A DNA stretch of 64,000 nucleotides, taken from positions 1-64,000 of the forward strand of contig CAMYJD010000007.1 of assembly GCA_947258655.1 (NCBI GenBank). The letters are read 5' to 3'. Origin of the DNA: an uncultured Gammaproteobacteria bacterium (lineage in GTDB: Bacteria > Pseudomonadota > Gammaproteobacteria > JAADHQ01). Both the position numbers and the translations under genes were made by a program. This document shows, one piece after another, positions 27,613 to 36,966 of the stretch (position 1 is its first letter; every line of letters begins with the position of its first letter). The notes beneath the pieces are model-generated. The model made no database searches, was not told the origin of the DNA, and saw only the letters and a program-made list of their open reading frames with translations.

Positions 27613-29244
27613 ATGAAGATGCCGGGCTGGAATATACTGGATACAACGGCCGGCATAGAATTCCAAATTCCTGAATGGCGGCCGCTGGCCTACTTCAATT
27701 ATTACCGCCTGGTGTTGTCCGGTCTATTCGTTGTGCTGTTTGCTACCGGCCCTACGCCGAGTCTGCTTGGCTCGCATAATCCTTCACTATTTCTGGGCAC
27801 TGCGGCCTTTTATCTGGTCTTTAGCCTGTTCAGCCTGTTCAGTATCTATGCGCGGGCACCCGGGTTTTCGACACAAACACAACTGCAGACCCTGGTCGAT
27901 ATAAGCGCACTAACCCTGTTGATGCATAGCAGTGGTGGCCTGACCACAGGCCTGGGGATCCTGCTGGTCATTGCGATTGCCGGCAGCAGTATGATCCTGG
28001 CGGGCCGGCTGGCGCTGATGTTTGCCGCTGTGGCATCGATCGCGATATTGATCGAACAGATCCATGCCCACCTCAATGAGTCGTTCGCGACCACGTCATA
28101 TACCCAGGCCGGCATTCTCGGCGCAACCTTTTTTGCCACGGCACTGCTATCACATGTCCTCGCCAGACGTATCCGCAAGAGCGAAGAACTGGCCGCACAA
28201 CGTGGCGTCGATCTCGCCAATATGCAGCAGGTCAATGAATACATTATCCAGAACATGGATGCCGGTATTATCGTCGTCGACCAGGACATGAATACACGCC
28301 TTGTCAATGAATCGGCCTGGCATTATCTGGGCATGCCCGAACTGAAGCAATACCAGCCGCTGGGCCAGGTCTCGGAAGAACTGGCCACACAACTGCGTGA
28401 TTGGAAACAGGACCCGGACGTCACCATCAAACCATTCCGGCCACATGCCAATGCCGCCAATATCCAGGCCAGATTCACTCCGCTCGGACAAGACCGGGAA
28501 AACGGCACACTAATCCTGCTGGAAGACTCCAGCCATGTCACCCAACAGCTGCAACAGATGAAACTGGCCTCCCTTGGCCGCCTGACCGCCAGTATCGCCC
28601 ATGAGATCCGCAATCCACTCGGAGCCATCAGCCATGCTGCGCAGCTGCTACAGGAGTCGCCCGGACTGGAAGGCGCAGACTACCGCCTGTCCGAGATCAT
28701 CCAGACCCACTCCGAACGCATGAACACGATTGTCGAGAACATCCTGCAACTGTCCCGACGTGACCGCACCAATCCGAAGATCATCGAACTGAAGGCCTGG
28801 ACCGAGGATTTCGCACGCGAGTTTTGCAATACCGAGCGCCTCGAGCCTTCCAGCATAAGCGTCGATATTTTCCCCGAAAATACCATGATCCAGATGGATA
28901 CCGGCCATCTGCATCAAATTCTGTGGAACCTGTGCCAGAACGCGATCAAGTATGGCCATGCTGATGGCCAACCCGTCAGGATCACACTCAGGGGCGGCAT
29001 TACCGAGGAATCCAGAGGGCCGTTTCTTGACGTCATTGATCCCGGCGAAGGCATATCGCCCGAGCTTGCCGAGCAAATATTCGAACCGTTTTTTACCACC
29101 AGTAACGAAGGCACCGGTCTTGGCCTGTATATCAGCAAGGAAATGTGTGAATGCAACAAGGCCAGAATCAGTTATCATGTGGTACCGGGTGGCGGTAGTT
29201 GTTTCCGCCTGTCCTTTTTTGATCCGAGACGAATCAAGCAATGA
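27613..29244 (+). CDS. pilS: Type IV pilus sensor histidine kinase PilS
   Basis: A 543-residue kinase. About six N-terminal membrane helices (to about residue 190) are followed by a short coiled region, a PAS-like domain (about 205-310, NMDAGIIVVDQDMNTRLVN), HisKA with the phosphorylated His330 (SIAHEIRNPLGA) and an ATPase domain (LCQNAIKYG, DPGEGI, TGLGLYIS). In Pseudomonas, PilS senses pilin in the membrane and controls PilR to set pilin transcription. Its stop overlaps the pilR start (ATGA), and the pilin genes with sigma-54-like promoters lie 5 kb away. Confidence 0.95.
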   Translation: MKMPGWNILDTTAGIEFQIPEWRPLAYFNYYRLVLSGLFVVLFATGPTPSLLGSHNPSLFLGTAAFYLVFSLFSLFSIYARAPGFSTQTQLQTLVDISALTLLMHSSGGLTTGLGILLVIAIAGSSMILAGRLALMFAAVASIAILIEQIHAHLNESFATTSYTQAGILGATFFATALLSHVLARRIRKSEELAAQRGVDLANMQQVNEYIIQNMDAGIIVVDQDMNTRLVNESAWHYLGMPELKQYQPLGQVSEELATQLRDWKQDPDVTIKPFRPHANAANIQARFTPLGQDRENGTLILLEDSSHVTQQLQQMKLASLGRLTASIAHEIRNPLGAISHAAQLLQESPGLEGADYRLSEIIQTHSERMNTIVENILQLSRRDRTNPKIIELKAWTEDFAREFCNTERLEPSSISVDIFPENTMIQMDTGHLHQILWNLCQNAIKYGHADGQPVRITLRGGITEESRGPFLDVIDPGEGISPELAEQIFEPFFTTSNEGTGLGLYISKEMCECNKARISYHVVPGGGSCFRLSFFDPRRIKQ

Positions 29245-30569
29245 GTGTACAACGCACCCTGATCATCGATGACGAACCGGATATCCGTGAGCTGCTTGAA
29301 CTGACCCTCAATCGCATGGGTATCGACACCGATGCGGCCGCCGACCTGGGCCAGGCCCGCACCATGCTGCAACACACGCACTATGACCTGTGCCTGACCG
29401 ACATGCGCCTGCCCGATGGCAATGGCATTGAACTGGTAGAATGGATCCAGCAACACCTGCCCAACCTGCCGGTCGCGGTCATCACGGCCCATGGCAATAT
29501 GGAACTGGCCGTACAGGCACTGAAGGCCGGCGCCTTCGACTTCGTATCCAAACCGGTCGACCTCGAAGACCTGCGCAACCTGGTACAGTCGGCACTGAAA
29601 CTGTCGAACACGGCCCATCAGGGCAAAAACCTGCGCAGCCGCCATGAACTACTTGGCGATTCCGCGCCGATGCAGAAAATCCGCGGCACCATCGCCAAAC
29701 TGGCGCGCAGCCAGGCTCCGGTCTATATCAGCGGCGAATCCGGTACCGGCAAGGAACTCGTCGCGCGACTGATCCATAACAAGGGCCCGAGGGCCGACCA
29801 CCCGTTCGTGCCGGTCAACTGCGGCGCGATCCCGAGCGAACTGATGGAGAGCGAATTCTTCGGCCACAAGAAAGGCAGCTTCACCGGCGCGATCAACGAC
29901 AAGGTTGGCCTGTTCCAGGCTGCTGATGGTGGCACACTGTTCCTCGATGAGGTTGCAGAACTACCAATGTCCATGCAGGTAAAACTGCTGCGCGCGATCC
30001 AGGAAAAGGCCGTGCGCCCGGTCGGCGAACACAAGGAAACACATGTCGATGTGCGCATCCTCAGCGCTACGCATAAAGACCTCGACAAACAGGTTACCGA
30101 TGGCCTGTTTCGTCAGGACCTGTACTACCGTCTGCATGTCATACAGTTGACCGTACCACCTCTACGGGAGCGTAGAGAGGATATCGTAATTCTGGCGCGT
30201 CACATCCTCAATAAAATAGCGGCTGCACATTCAACAAAAACACCCGAGATTGGCAAGGACGCATTAAATGCATTGCTTGCCTACCCATTCCCCGGCAATG
30301 TACGTGAACTTGAAAATATCCTTGAACGTGCGATCGCATTGTGTGAAGGCAGTGTGATTGAACCGGAAGATCTGCAACTGCCTGAGCATAATCAGACATC
30401 TGGACTGGAAAGTGCTTCACAACTGGATGAGTACATGGAAGACAAGGAAAAGCAGGCCCTGTTAGAGGCCCTGAAAAAAACACGTTATAATAAAACCGCA
30501 GCAGCTAAACTGTTGGGCATTAGTTACAGATCGATACGATATAAATTAAAGAAACTGGGCATAGAATAA
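29241..30569 (+). CDS. pilR: Sigma-54 response regulator PilR
   Basis: A 442-residue NtrC-type activator. The receiver domain has the phosphorylated Asp54 (LTDMRLPDGNG). The AAA+ domain has Walker A GESGTGKE at 165-172, the sigma-54 contact loop GSFTGA and the GGTLFLDEV Walker B. The C-terminal Fis-type helix-turn-helix (KTAAAKLLGISYRSIRYKLK) binds DNA. With PilS it should activate the two pilin promoters at 35.1 and 35.9 kb. The last 130 codons are richer in A and T than the rest. Confidence 0.96.
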   Translation: MSVQRTLIIDDEPDIRELLELTLNRMGIDTDAAADLGQARTMLQHTHYDLCLTDMRLPDGNGIELVEWIQQHLPNLPVAVITAHGNMELAVQALKAGAFDFVSKPVDLEDLRNLVQSALKLSNTAHQGKNLRSRHELLGDSAPMQKIRGTIAKLARSQAPVYISGESGTGKELVARLIHNKGPRADHPFVPVNCGAIPSELMESEFFGHKKGSFTGAINDKVGLFQAADGGTLFLDEVAELPMSMQVKLLRAIQEKAVRPVGEHKETHVDVRILSATHKDLDKQVTDGLFRQDLYYRLHVIQLTVPPLRERREDIVILARHILNKIAAAHSTKTPEIGKDALNALLAYPFPGNVRELENILERAIALCEGSVIEPEDLQLPEHNQTSGLESASQLDEYMEDKEKQALLEALKKTRYNKTAAAKLLGISYRSIRYKLKKLGIE

Positions 30570-30630
30570 TAACAAATAATAAAACCACACATACCCCAGG
30601 ATTCAGGCAACACCCGGCAAAAACTATAAA

Positions 30631-32520
30631 TCAATCTGTGCTTACGCCCTCTTCAAAACGTTTTCCGATATCGTCTATAAATTCGGAATAATTCCTTCCT
30701 GTCTTATTGGAGACATTCACAGCCTTTTGGTAATAGATTTGCGCCTTGTCATACTGTTTATTGTCAATAAACCATTCGCTTACCAGAAATAGTGGCACTG
30801 GATTTTCATCAAATTGATAAAACGCAGCATCTAGCGCGGCCACAGCGTCATATAAACGGTTATCACGATGAAGGTAATGCGCCTTGTACATTAATAATTT
30901 CTGACGCGCTAGTTTGCTACGCACACGTGCCCGCAAAGCGTGGTCAACAAGGTCAATAAAATACATTGAATCAAACTTACAATGCTCATCCAGCCCGAGA
31001 TTAGCAAGATTCATAATAGCTTCGCTAGCATATAAATCCACAAGACTCTCCTTGTTCATGCTGATCTGGTTAAAATCATCGGCTTGCAAAGCCCCCTTCT
31101 GCATGCAATTCATATATAAAAGATTTACCTGGAAGCCTACGCCATCGAAACGTTTAAGCAAATGCCTGGCCCTTGCATAAAATCCATTCTCTGCATACAT
31201 ATTGGCCACAATCACTGCCAGCCTTCGGGAATCCGGTCGTTGTTTTTGCATATACAGATACATACTGTTCTCGGAACTCCATGCTTGCACACGAAAACCA
31301 AGCAATAGTGCTGCAAATATAACCACAAACACCGGAACGGCTTTCATAACCCACTCTTTTCGATGAAGCAACTTGACTAACAATATACCCAGGCATAGCA
31401 CTATCCCATAAGACGCCAGATAATTTCTGTGTTCAAACATGAGCTCCAATGGAAAAATAGTTGATTCAAGCACATGCGATGCAAAAAACATAAAAACACC
31501 TACCGCCAAGAGTGGGTATTTTTTCCTGGCTAAAACCGAACCAATCAGTAACGCAAGCAATAGCAGCAGCGAAAATAGCGTCTGCGGCGGAGACAGTAAA
31601 TTACTTGACACATTAATGTCATCATGAAAGAAACCAAAATTAGACGGTAGCGGGAAAAGAATCTGGACCAGATATAAGACCAAAACACGGAGTTGCGTAA
31701 GGACCCTTTCAATAAGTGTAAAGTCTCGTGTAGCATATCCGCGCAAGACCCAGTGATCAAAGTCAACAGAAAGAAAGTACAGCCCAATTACTAGTGGCAA
31801 AATCAAAAAGCCGGTAAATATTGCCAGCAGATACTTTTTCTGCCCCTCGACACTATAAAATCTGAAAACAAATACTTCGACAATTAAAAGCATCAATGGA
31901 AGCAGGATACCATTCTCTTTGCTGAATGCAGACATCGGAAAACACAGTAGAAAAGCCGCAAGGATGTATAGCCAACCTGAAGATATTTTACCCTTATCTA
32001 TGGCCTGCCTGCCGACGGTATAGGACAGCATACCCAGAAATATAAACAACGCCGACAACTGCGACATTCTCTGCACTGTATATAACACAGTACTAACTTG
32101 GAGTGGGTGTAATAACCATAGCGCAGTTACAAGCAAAGCAATATTGCGACTATCGCTTTTTGTATAAAAATTGCGACACAAACGCACGGTCAGCAGAAAG
32201 ATAACGATACCGATAACAATATGGATGAGCACATTGGTTAATTTCCAGTACCAGGTGTCATCCCCGTGCAACACTGCATTCAAGACAAATGTTGCCATCG
32301 AGACCGGACGACCCAGATAACCACTACGACTATGCAAATGCTCGCCGATATCAGTACTCGAAAAATCGGCAGCCAGCGAAAACAAGGGCGTTAATTGCGG
32401 ATTGTCATCCAGAAAGAACGGCCCCTTCAGACCCGGCAGATATATCGATACGCAAAGGGTAATGACAAGCGTGAGTAAAAGAGTGGTCTGGAAAGGATAT
32501 TTTACAGGAACAGGTTTCAT
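30631..32520 (-). CDS. TMTC-like multi-membrane protein with C-terminal TPRs, second of a tandem pair
   Basis: A 629-residue protein with about 11-12 membrane helices up to about residue 410 and a soluble C-terminal part with TPR-like repeats (AENGFYARARHLLKRF, DNKQYDKAQIYYQKAV). The first periplasmic loop has FFLDDNPQL and GRPVSMATFVLN. This resembles the Asp-containing loop and RP motif of the protein O-mannosyltransferase/TMTC (GT39-like) superfamily, which transfers a sugar from a lipid carrier. It starts at the base after its paralogue's stop. Its position next to pilin genes suggests a pilin or surface-protein glycosyltransferase, by inference. Function within the family is unproven. 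Confidence 0.75.
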   Translation of the reverse strand: MKPVPVKYPFQTTLLLTLVITLCVSIYLPGLKGPFFLDDNPQLTPLFSLAADFSSTDIGEHLHSRSGYLGRPVSMATFVLNAVLHGDDTWYWKLTNVLIHIVIGIVIFLLTVRLCRNFYTKSDSRNIALLVTALWLLHPLQVSTVLYTVQRMSQLSALFIFLGMLSYTVGRQAIDKGKISSGWLYILAAFLLCFPMSAFSKENGILLPLMLLIVEVFVFRFYSVEGQKKYLLAIFTGFLILPLVIGLYFLSVDFDHWVLRGYATRDFTLIERVLTQLRVLVLYLVQILFPLPSNFGFFHDDINVSSNLLSPPQTLFSLLLLLALLIGSVLARKKYPLLAVGVFMFFASHVLESTIFPLELMFEHRNYLASYGIVLCLGILLVKLLHRKEWVMKAVPVFVVIFAALLLGFRVQAWSSENSMYLYMQKQRPDSRRLAVIVANMYAENGFYARARHLLKRFDGVGFQVNLLYMNCMQKGALQADDFNQISMNKESLVDLYASEAIMNLANLGLDEHCKFDSMYFIDLVDHALRARVRSKLARQKLLMYKAHYLHRDNRLYDAVAALDAAFYQFDENPVPLFLVSEWFIDNKQYDKAQIYYQKAVNVSNKTGRNYSEFIDDIGKRFEEGVSTD

Positions 32521-34464
32521 CTATCGTTCTATATACTCTTTCCCGGTAATAGATTTATACATCTTCATATAATCCTTACGTTCAGTAGAGCTTGCCGTAG
32601 ATTCAAGCATGTTCACAACCACATCACGCGCCTCATCCAATTTACCTTCAACTTGTAAAACATGTGCATAGACCTTGGCGATACTGACGTGTTGCGGCAC
32701 TAAACTATATGCCTTTTTTGCATGATATTTCAACATTTCCATGTTGCGCATGTCACTGTAAAGTTTAGCAATCAGCAGATGCAAGACACCCTGATTATGG
32801 TCTGCCTGCAAATAGGGGTTCTTTAGCAGTGCTTCAACCATCAACAGCAATTGCTCCGGACCTTCCCAACGGTTTCTGCTTGCATCGGTAATATAAAATT
32901 TCATTTGCGACAAAATACTTATATAGATCCTGTTTTTTTCGAAAGCTGTAATCATTTCATTGAACATCTCCTTGGATAATTCCCCTTTACGGATATGTTC
33001 GAGTGACATGATCGTTATGTAAACGTTTGCATAAGGTCTCTCTGCAGCCAGTGCTGCCTGAATGGCCTCCCAGGCCTTATCATATTTCTGGTAAATAATA
33101 AAAGTACGCGCGAGCTCTACATTTGCACGATAGGAGCGCGGATGCCTGTCCGCCTCTTCAGCCACAAGACGGAATTCGGATGACCACTGTTCCGAGCGCA
33201 CAAAGGTCAAATACGCCAGTAATATTACAAGCACCGTCAATAACGCGGGCAGCAATTTCCTTAATTTAAGACTTCTGCTATAGATCTCGGCCATCAATAC
33301 CATTGCGGCAAATATCAGCCCGGCAGAAGGTAGATAATTGCGATGTTCATACGCAATTTCCAGTCCGATAACAGTCGACTCAATCAGATGACCCAATAAG
33401 AACCAGAGTAGACCAAAACTGATCAGTGGCCTGATATTTCTGAGAATAATGGCCAGCACGATAAACAGTACCACCCCAATTAGTGAAACAAGAGTAGTCG
33501 CTGGCTGTAAAAGGCCTTTTGAGATAGGAATGAAATCCAGATACAGACCCATGCCACCGATACTGGGAATAACGATCGAAGAGATGTATAACCAAAACAT
33601 TCGCAACTGGGTCATCAGGCGCTCCAGCATCGTAAAATCACGAAGCCGATACCCGCCCTCAAAGAAGGACGGATCATAGATTAGATAAGCTGCAAGCGAT
33701 GTAATAACCAGCACAAGCGTGACATACAACCACTTGACCAGCCTGCTGATAGCAACAAACCTTAAAGCAACTATTTCCGTTAGCAGACATAGCAACGGGA
33801 AAATAACGGCGTTTTCCTTGCTGAATATCGCCAATGGCCAGACCAACAATATAGCCGCCCACAAATAGCCATGCCCTTTCCGCCCCTGTAGTTGATCTAG
33901 ACGACATTTCAGATAAAAGACTAGGCCGATCAACATAAACAACATCGACATCTGCGCCATACGCTGGACGACATACATGACGGTGCTGACATTTAACGGG
34001 TGGATTAGCCAGACCAGTGTGGCCAGTAATGCAATATGGGTATGCATCCCGCCGACCACATTTTGTGACGTGGCTTGCGAGGCTCTCTGGGCAAGATGTT
34101 GGGCCTGCAACAATAATCGTAGCGCTGTGAACAGGACATAGCCGACGAGCAGATGGATAAACAGATTGGTGACTTTATACCAGTAGGGATCGAGGCCGGA
34201 AAAATAATAATTCAATGCAAAGGTAATTCTGGATATCGGCCTGCTGTAAAGACTGTAAACATTGGTTTTGATACTGACAAAACTCTGCTTCAGGGATTCC
34301 CAGCTCAACTCGCTGATATGTACATTTTTATTATTATAGATATTACTGTAATCATCATGCAGAAAAGAGCCCGGGAGTGCAGGATAAAATAACACAATCA
34401 CCAGCACAGCGATTGCCAACAATGACAGATTCAATTGCTTTCCGGGTGCAAGGTCTATGTTCAT
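32521..34464 (-). CDS. TMTC-like multi-membrane protein with C-terminal TPRs, first of a tandem pair
   Basis: A 647-residue paralogue of the downstream protein with the same plan. The first loop carries FLHDDYSNIYNN and SRPISRITFALN, then LFIHLLVGYVLF, aligning closely with GRPVSMATFVLN and VLIHIVIGIVIF of its neighbour. About 12 helices end near residue 425, followed by TPR-like repeats (IYQKYDKAWEAIQAAL, LYSDMRNMEMLKYHAKKAY). The Asp pair in the first loop is the likely catalytic site in a GT-C transferase reading. It lies 82 bases after the first pilin gene, behind that gene's terminator. Confidence 0.75.
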   Translation of the reverse strand: MNIDLAPGKQLNLSLLAIAVLVIVLFYPALPGSFLHDDYSNIYNNKNVHISELSWESLKQSFVSIKTNVYSLYSRPISRITFALNYYFSGLDPYWYKVTNLFIHLLVGYVLFTALRLLLQAQHLAQRASQATSQNVVGGMHTHIALLATLVWLIHPLNVSTVMYVVQRMAQMSMLFMLIGLVFYLKCRLDQLQGRKGHGYLWAAILLVWPLAIFSKENAVIFPLLCLLTEIVALRFVAISRLVKWLYVTLVLVITSLAAYLIYDPSFFEGGYRLRDFTMLERLMTQLRMFWLYISSIVIPSIGGMGLYLDFIPISKGLLQPATTLVSLIGVVLFIVLAIILRNIRPLISFGLLWFLLGHLIESTVIGLEIAYEHRNYLPSAGLIFAAMVLMAEIYSRSLKLRKLLPALLTVLVILLAYLTFVRSEQWSSEFRLVAEEADRHPRSYRANVELARTFIIYQKYDKAWEAIQAALAAERPYANVYITIMSLEHIRKGELSKEMFNEMITAFEKNRIYISILSQMKFYITDASRNRWEGPEQLLLMVEALLKNPYLQADHNQGVLHLLIAKLYSDMRNMEMLKYHAKKAYSLVPQHVSIAKVYAHVLQVEGKLDEARDVVVNMLESTASSTERKDYMKMYKSITGKEYIER

Positions 34465-34483
34465 AATATTTAAGGATCAACCA

Positions 34484-34518
34484 CAAAAAAAGCGCTGCAC
34501 AAATAGGGCAGCGCTTTC
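34484..34518 (-). terminator. Rho-independent terminator of the first pilin gene
   Basis: AGCGCTGC at 34491 and GCAGCGCT at 34508 form a perfect stem around a 9-base loop, followed on the minus strand by seven T. It separates the pilin gene from the TMTC-like genes and would allow high pilin transcription with limited read-through. Confidence 0.92.
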
Positions 34519-34546
34519 ATTACCGAATTGCTGGCAATTATAGGGA

Positions 34547-34975
34547 TTAACGACAGTTTGACGGACGATACTTCGCGTCCAGGCCACCCGATGTACATGT
34601 CCACTCAACGCCTTTTGTAGACCCTGTACCGGAAAATATGATGTCATCGCCGGCAGTTGTATCACCACCTAGATCTTCAAATTGTACAGTGATAGTGCCA
34701 TTGTTACTATCGGTTCGAGTAACTGTAACACCCTGGACAATGTCAGTAGTGATGTCCGCGACACCGGATTCTGTTTGGTCCGGGAAATCGTTGTTTGACA
34801 GATAGTATTCAGAGACGGCCGTCTTCGCTGAAGAAGCAAAACCAATACCTTCTGTGACCTTGGCGCGGATTGTATAGTCCTGATAGGCCGGGATCGCAAT
34901 CGCGGCCAGGATACCGATGATCGCAACCACGATCATGAGTTCGATAAGGGTGAAACCCTGTTGTGTACGTTTCAT
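34547..34975 (-). CDS. pilA: Type IVa major pilin-like protein
   Basis: A 142-residue prepilin with leader MKRTQQG, cleaved before Phe8 by PilD. The conserved helix [20 protein letters not shown] contains Glu at mature position 5. The C-terminal disulfide loop runs from Cys in EWTCTSG to Cys in YRPSNCR. It is the polymerising subunit of type IV pili. A sigma-54-like promoter lies at 35100-35115 and a strong terminator follows. It is similar to the second pilin but divergent in the middle. Which of the two is the main subunit cannot be told from sequence. Confidence 0.95.
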   Translation of the reverse strand: MKRTQQGFTLIELMIVVAIIGILAAIAIPAYQDYTIRAKVTEGIGFASSAKTAVSEYYLSNNDFPDQTESGVADITTDIVQGVTVTRTDSNNGTITVQFEDLGGDTTAGDDIIFSGTGSTKGVEWTCTSGGLDAKYRPSNCR

Positions 34976-35099
34976 TTAAAATCTCCTAAGTATATTCAAC
35001 GTTGTATAACTTGCATGACATCATGAAAAATTTGTTCTGCTTCTGAAAATAACACTGTCAAATGACATGGCATTTACAGAAACGGCTGAAATATTAATA

Positions 35100-35115
35100 A
35101 GCATAATTCATGCCA
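35100..35115 (-). promoter_or_regulatory. Sigma-54-like promoter of the first pilin gene
   Basis: On the minus strand the sequence reads TGGCATGAATTATGCT. It has the invariant GG and GC separated by ten bases and differs from the consensus TGGCACRNNNNTTGCW at two positions. Transcription would begin near 35089, about 113 bases before the ATG. PilR, encoded 5 kb away, is the expected activator. Confidence 0.75.
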
Positions 35116-35221
35116 ATCACTTAAAACAATACTCAATATCGCGAACACCTCCAATATAATAGATTATTCAATCAGTTATAATTTACATCAAAATTCTGGA
35201 CGACTGCCCATATGATTAAGC

Positions 35222-35248
35222 TGACAATATTTGTCACATAATGACAAA
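35222..35248. promoter_or_regulatory. Candidate PilR binding cluster (TGTCA palindromes)
   Basis: TGACAA-TAT-TTGTCA and TTTGTCA-CATAA-TGACAAA overlap to give three TGTCA half-sites. They lie 107-148 bases upstream of the sigma-54-like promoter on the minus strand, a normal distance for an enhancer-binding protein. Published Pseudomonas PilR sites contain TGTC elements, so PilR is the natural candidate. Confidence 0.55.
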
Positions 35249-35391
35249 TAGTGGCAAATGCTATTCAGTAATTTGACGCCACGAATGCTATGTGTAGCAT
35301 TGTTGGTAAAAGTGATAGCACAGGCGTTGCAGAACAATCCCGTCACCACTCGTCATTCAAGACCAATCAAAGACACGAATTCGATAATTAA

Positions 35392-35823
35392 CTAACGACA
35401 ATTACTGGGCCTGTATTTGCTAGGCACGGTACTCGCCGTTGAACACGACCATTCAACCAGGCTGGCGGAGCTGTCACCGAGACTCGTGAACTGTAAATTT
35501 TGTCCATCTGTTACAGAGGCACCGATGTCTCTATAAGAAATAGTCAGTACCGCGCTGTTCGTGGAATTCCTTGTTAATACAACACTTTTTACAATATCGG
35601 TGGATGAATTAGTGACACCTGCCTGTGTCTGAGTGGGCATGTTGTTATTTGAAAGAAAGAATTCTACAATCGAGGACTTTGCCGACAAGGCATAACTGAT
35701 ACCCTCAGTAATCTTCGCTCGCGTGACATAATCCTGGTATGCCGGAATCGCGATAGCAGCCAGAATTCCGATTATGGCAACGACAATCATAAGCTCAATT
35801 AGAGTAAAACCACGCTGTATCAT
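35392..35823 (-). CDS. Second type IVa pilin
   Basis: A 143-residue prepilin with short leader MIQRG and the same N-terminal helix [20 protein letters not shown]. It has a C-terminal disulfide loop (EWSCSTAS to YRPSNCR). The last eight residues, KYRPSNCR, are identical in both pilins, while the middle differs widely. It has its own sigma-54-like promoter at 35864-35879. Tandem divergent pilins occur in several gammaproteobacteria; this may be an alternative major subunit. Confidence 0.94.
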   Translation of the reverse strand: MIQRGFTLIELMIVVAIIGILAAIAIPAYQDYVTRAKITEGISYALSAKSSIVEFFLSNNNMPTQTQAGVTNSSTDIVKSVVLTRNSTNSAVLTISYRDIGASVTDGQNLQFTSLGDSSASLVEWSCSTASTVPSKYRPSNCR

Positions 35824-36199
35824 ACGTATAACCTGCTCTTAATTATTCAATGTATTAATATAAAGCATGAATCACGCCAGTTTTCAGGACTGATTTCACA
35901 CTTACTGTCATTAATCATTCCTATATAAGAATACGCTTCATTTCTTATTAAAAATATAAGACCACAAGGTACAAGCAAAAGATGATTTCGAACTGATTAT
36001 CGACCACTTCGACAAAATCTGAACCTGAGGTAGATTGAAATTTTTTCGATATTTCTGGCGCATCCGAATATAACAATGCAGAACAGTTACAAAAATTCAT
36101 CAACAAGAATTACTTCTCCAGTTTGTAGATATTTGTCCGTTATATATAGTAAGTAGACCTAACAAGGTTTGAATAATGAGGGATAATTAAGATTAGTAA
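35824..36199. other. Intergenic region upstream of the second pilin
   Basis: An AT-rich stretch with the sigma-54-like promoter near its left end. Beyond about 35900 nothing recognisable is present up to the decayed aminotransferase gene. Confidence 0.6.
35864..35879 (-). promoter_or_regulatory. Sigma-54-like promoter of the second pilin gene
   Basis: On the minus strand the sequence reads TGGCGTGATTCATGCT, with GG and GC ten bases apart. It is very similar to the first pilin's promoter (TGGCATGAATTATGCT). The start of transcription would be near 35853, giving a leader of about 30 bases. Confidence 0.72.
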
Positions 36200-36800
36200 C
36201 AATACACCACTTAAACGAGACGACTTTTTGATATTTGCTGCCCTCCTGATTCAGGAGGATGAGATTGATGAGGTCATTGATCGCCTAAAGCCAGGATGGC
36301 TTGGGATGGTGTCTCAGGCACAGAGATTTGAAGCGGATTTCGCTGCATGAAAGAATATGCACAGCTCACATGTAGCCACTGTAAATTCAATCACGGCTGC
36401 AATTCATGCCAGTATGATTGCTGCGAGGATTGACCCCGGATGAGGTGAGAACATCAGCAATGACATTCTGTGCAACGATCAATGCCATTATCCACAGCCG
36501 TGCGATACCGGGTCTGGTCGATATAATCCATTCACCTTTAACTTAAATACCGATCAGATTGAGCAGAAAATCAGCGCTAGAACCAAAGCCATCGTTCCGG
36601 TGCAATTCGCTGGATATCCGGGTGAGATGGATAAAATCATGTCAATTGCACAGCAATATAGACTCAAGGTTATAGAAAACTATGCACATGCCATTGAAAG
36701 CAGTTACAAGGGCCAGGAACCGAGACATTTGCTGACTTTGGATACTTCAGTTTATGTGACGAAAAACCTCACCATCGGAGAGGGCGGTAAATATAAAAGT
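36200..36800 (+). pseudogene. Decayed DegT/DnrJ/EryC1/StrS sugar aminotransferase
   Basis: Translation in shifting frames gives family segments in the right order: EDEIDEVIDRLKPGWL, SQAQRFEADFAA, AAIHASMIAARIDPG, SAMTFCATINAIIHSR, FTFNLNTDQIEQKIS, AIVPVQFAGYPGEMDKI, KVIENYAHAIE and the PLP-lysine motif VTKNLTIGEGG. Stops and frameshifts interrupt it (for example TGA after FAA and after RIDPG), and the C-terminal half is missing. The intact enzyme would have made an amino sugar nucleotide for a surface glycan. It marks the left end of the glycan island. Confidence 0.88.
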
Positions 36801-36966
36801 CGATCTATAAAAAGATATGTAATTGTAGTATTTTGGATAGTATATTCTTTATATTCAGCTTGATTTTGGTTTATCGCGTGATCTTGTAATCGGACAGTAC
36901 ATGGCTTACTGTACGAAACCATTTTAAAAACATAATCCATCAGTCTAACTTGCATCAAGTCATCAC

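Larger units (their letters stand above)
34976..35391. other. Regulatory region between the two pilin genes
   Basis: There is no gene here. The region holds the sigma-54-like promoter of the first pilin and a cluster of TGTCA half-sites upstream of it. It also includes TGTCAAATGACA at about 35057-35068, inside the leader. The 3' end of the second pilin borders its right side; no terminator is visible there, so read-through is possible. Confidence 0.7.
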
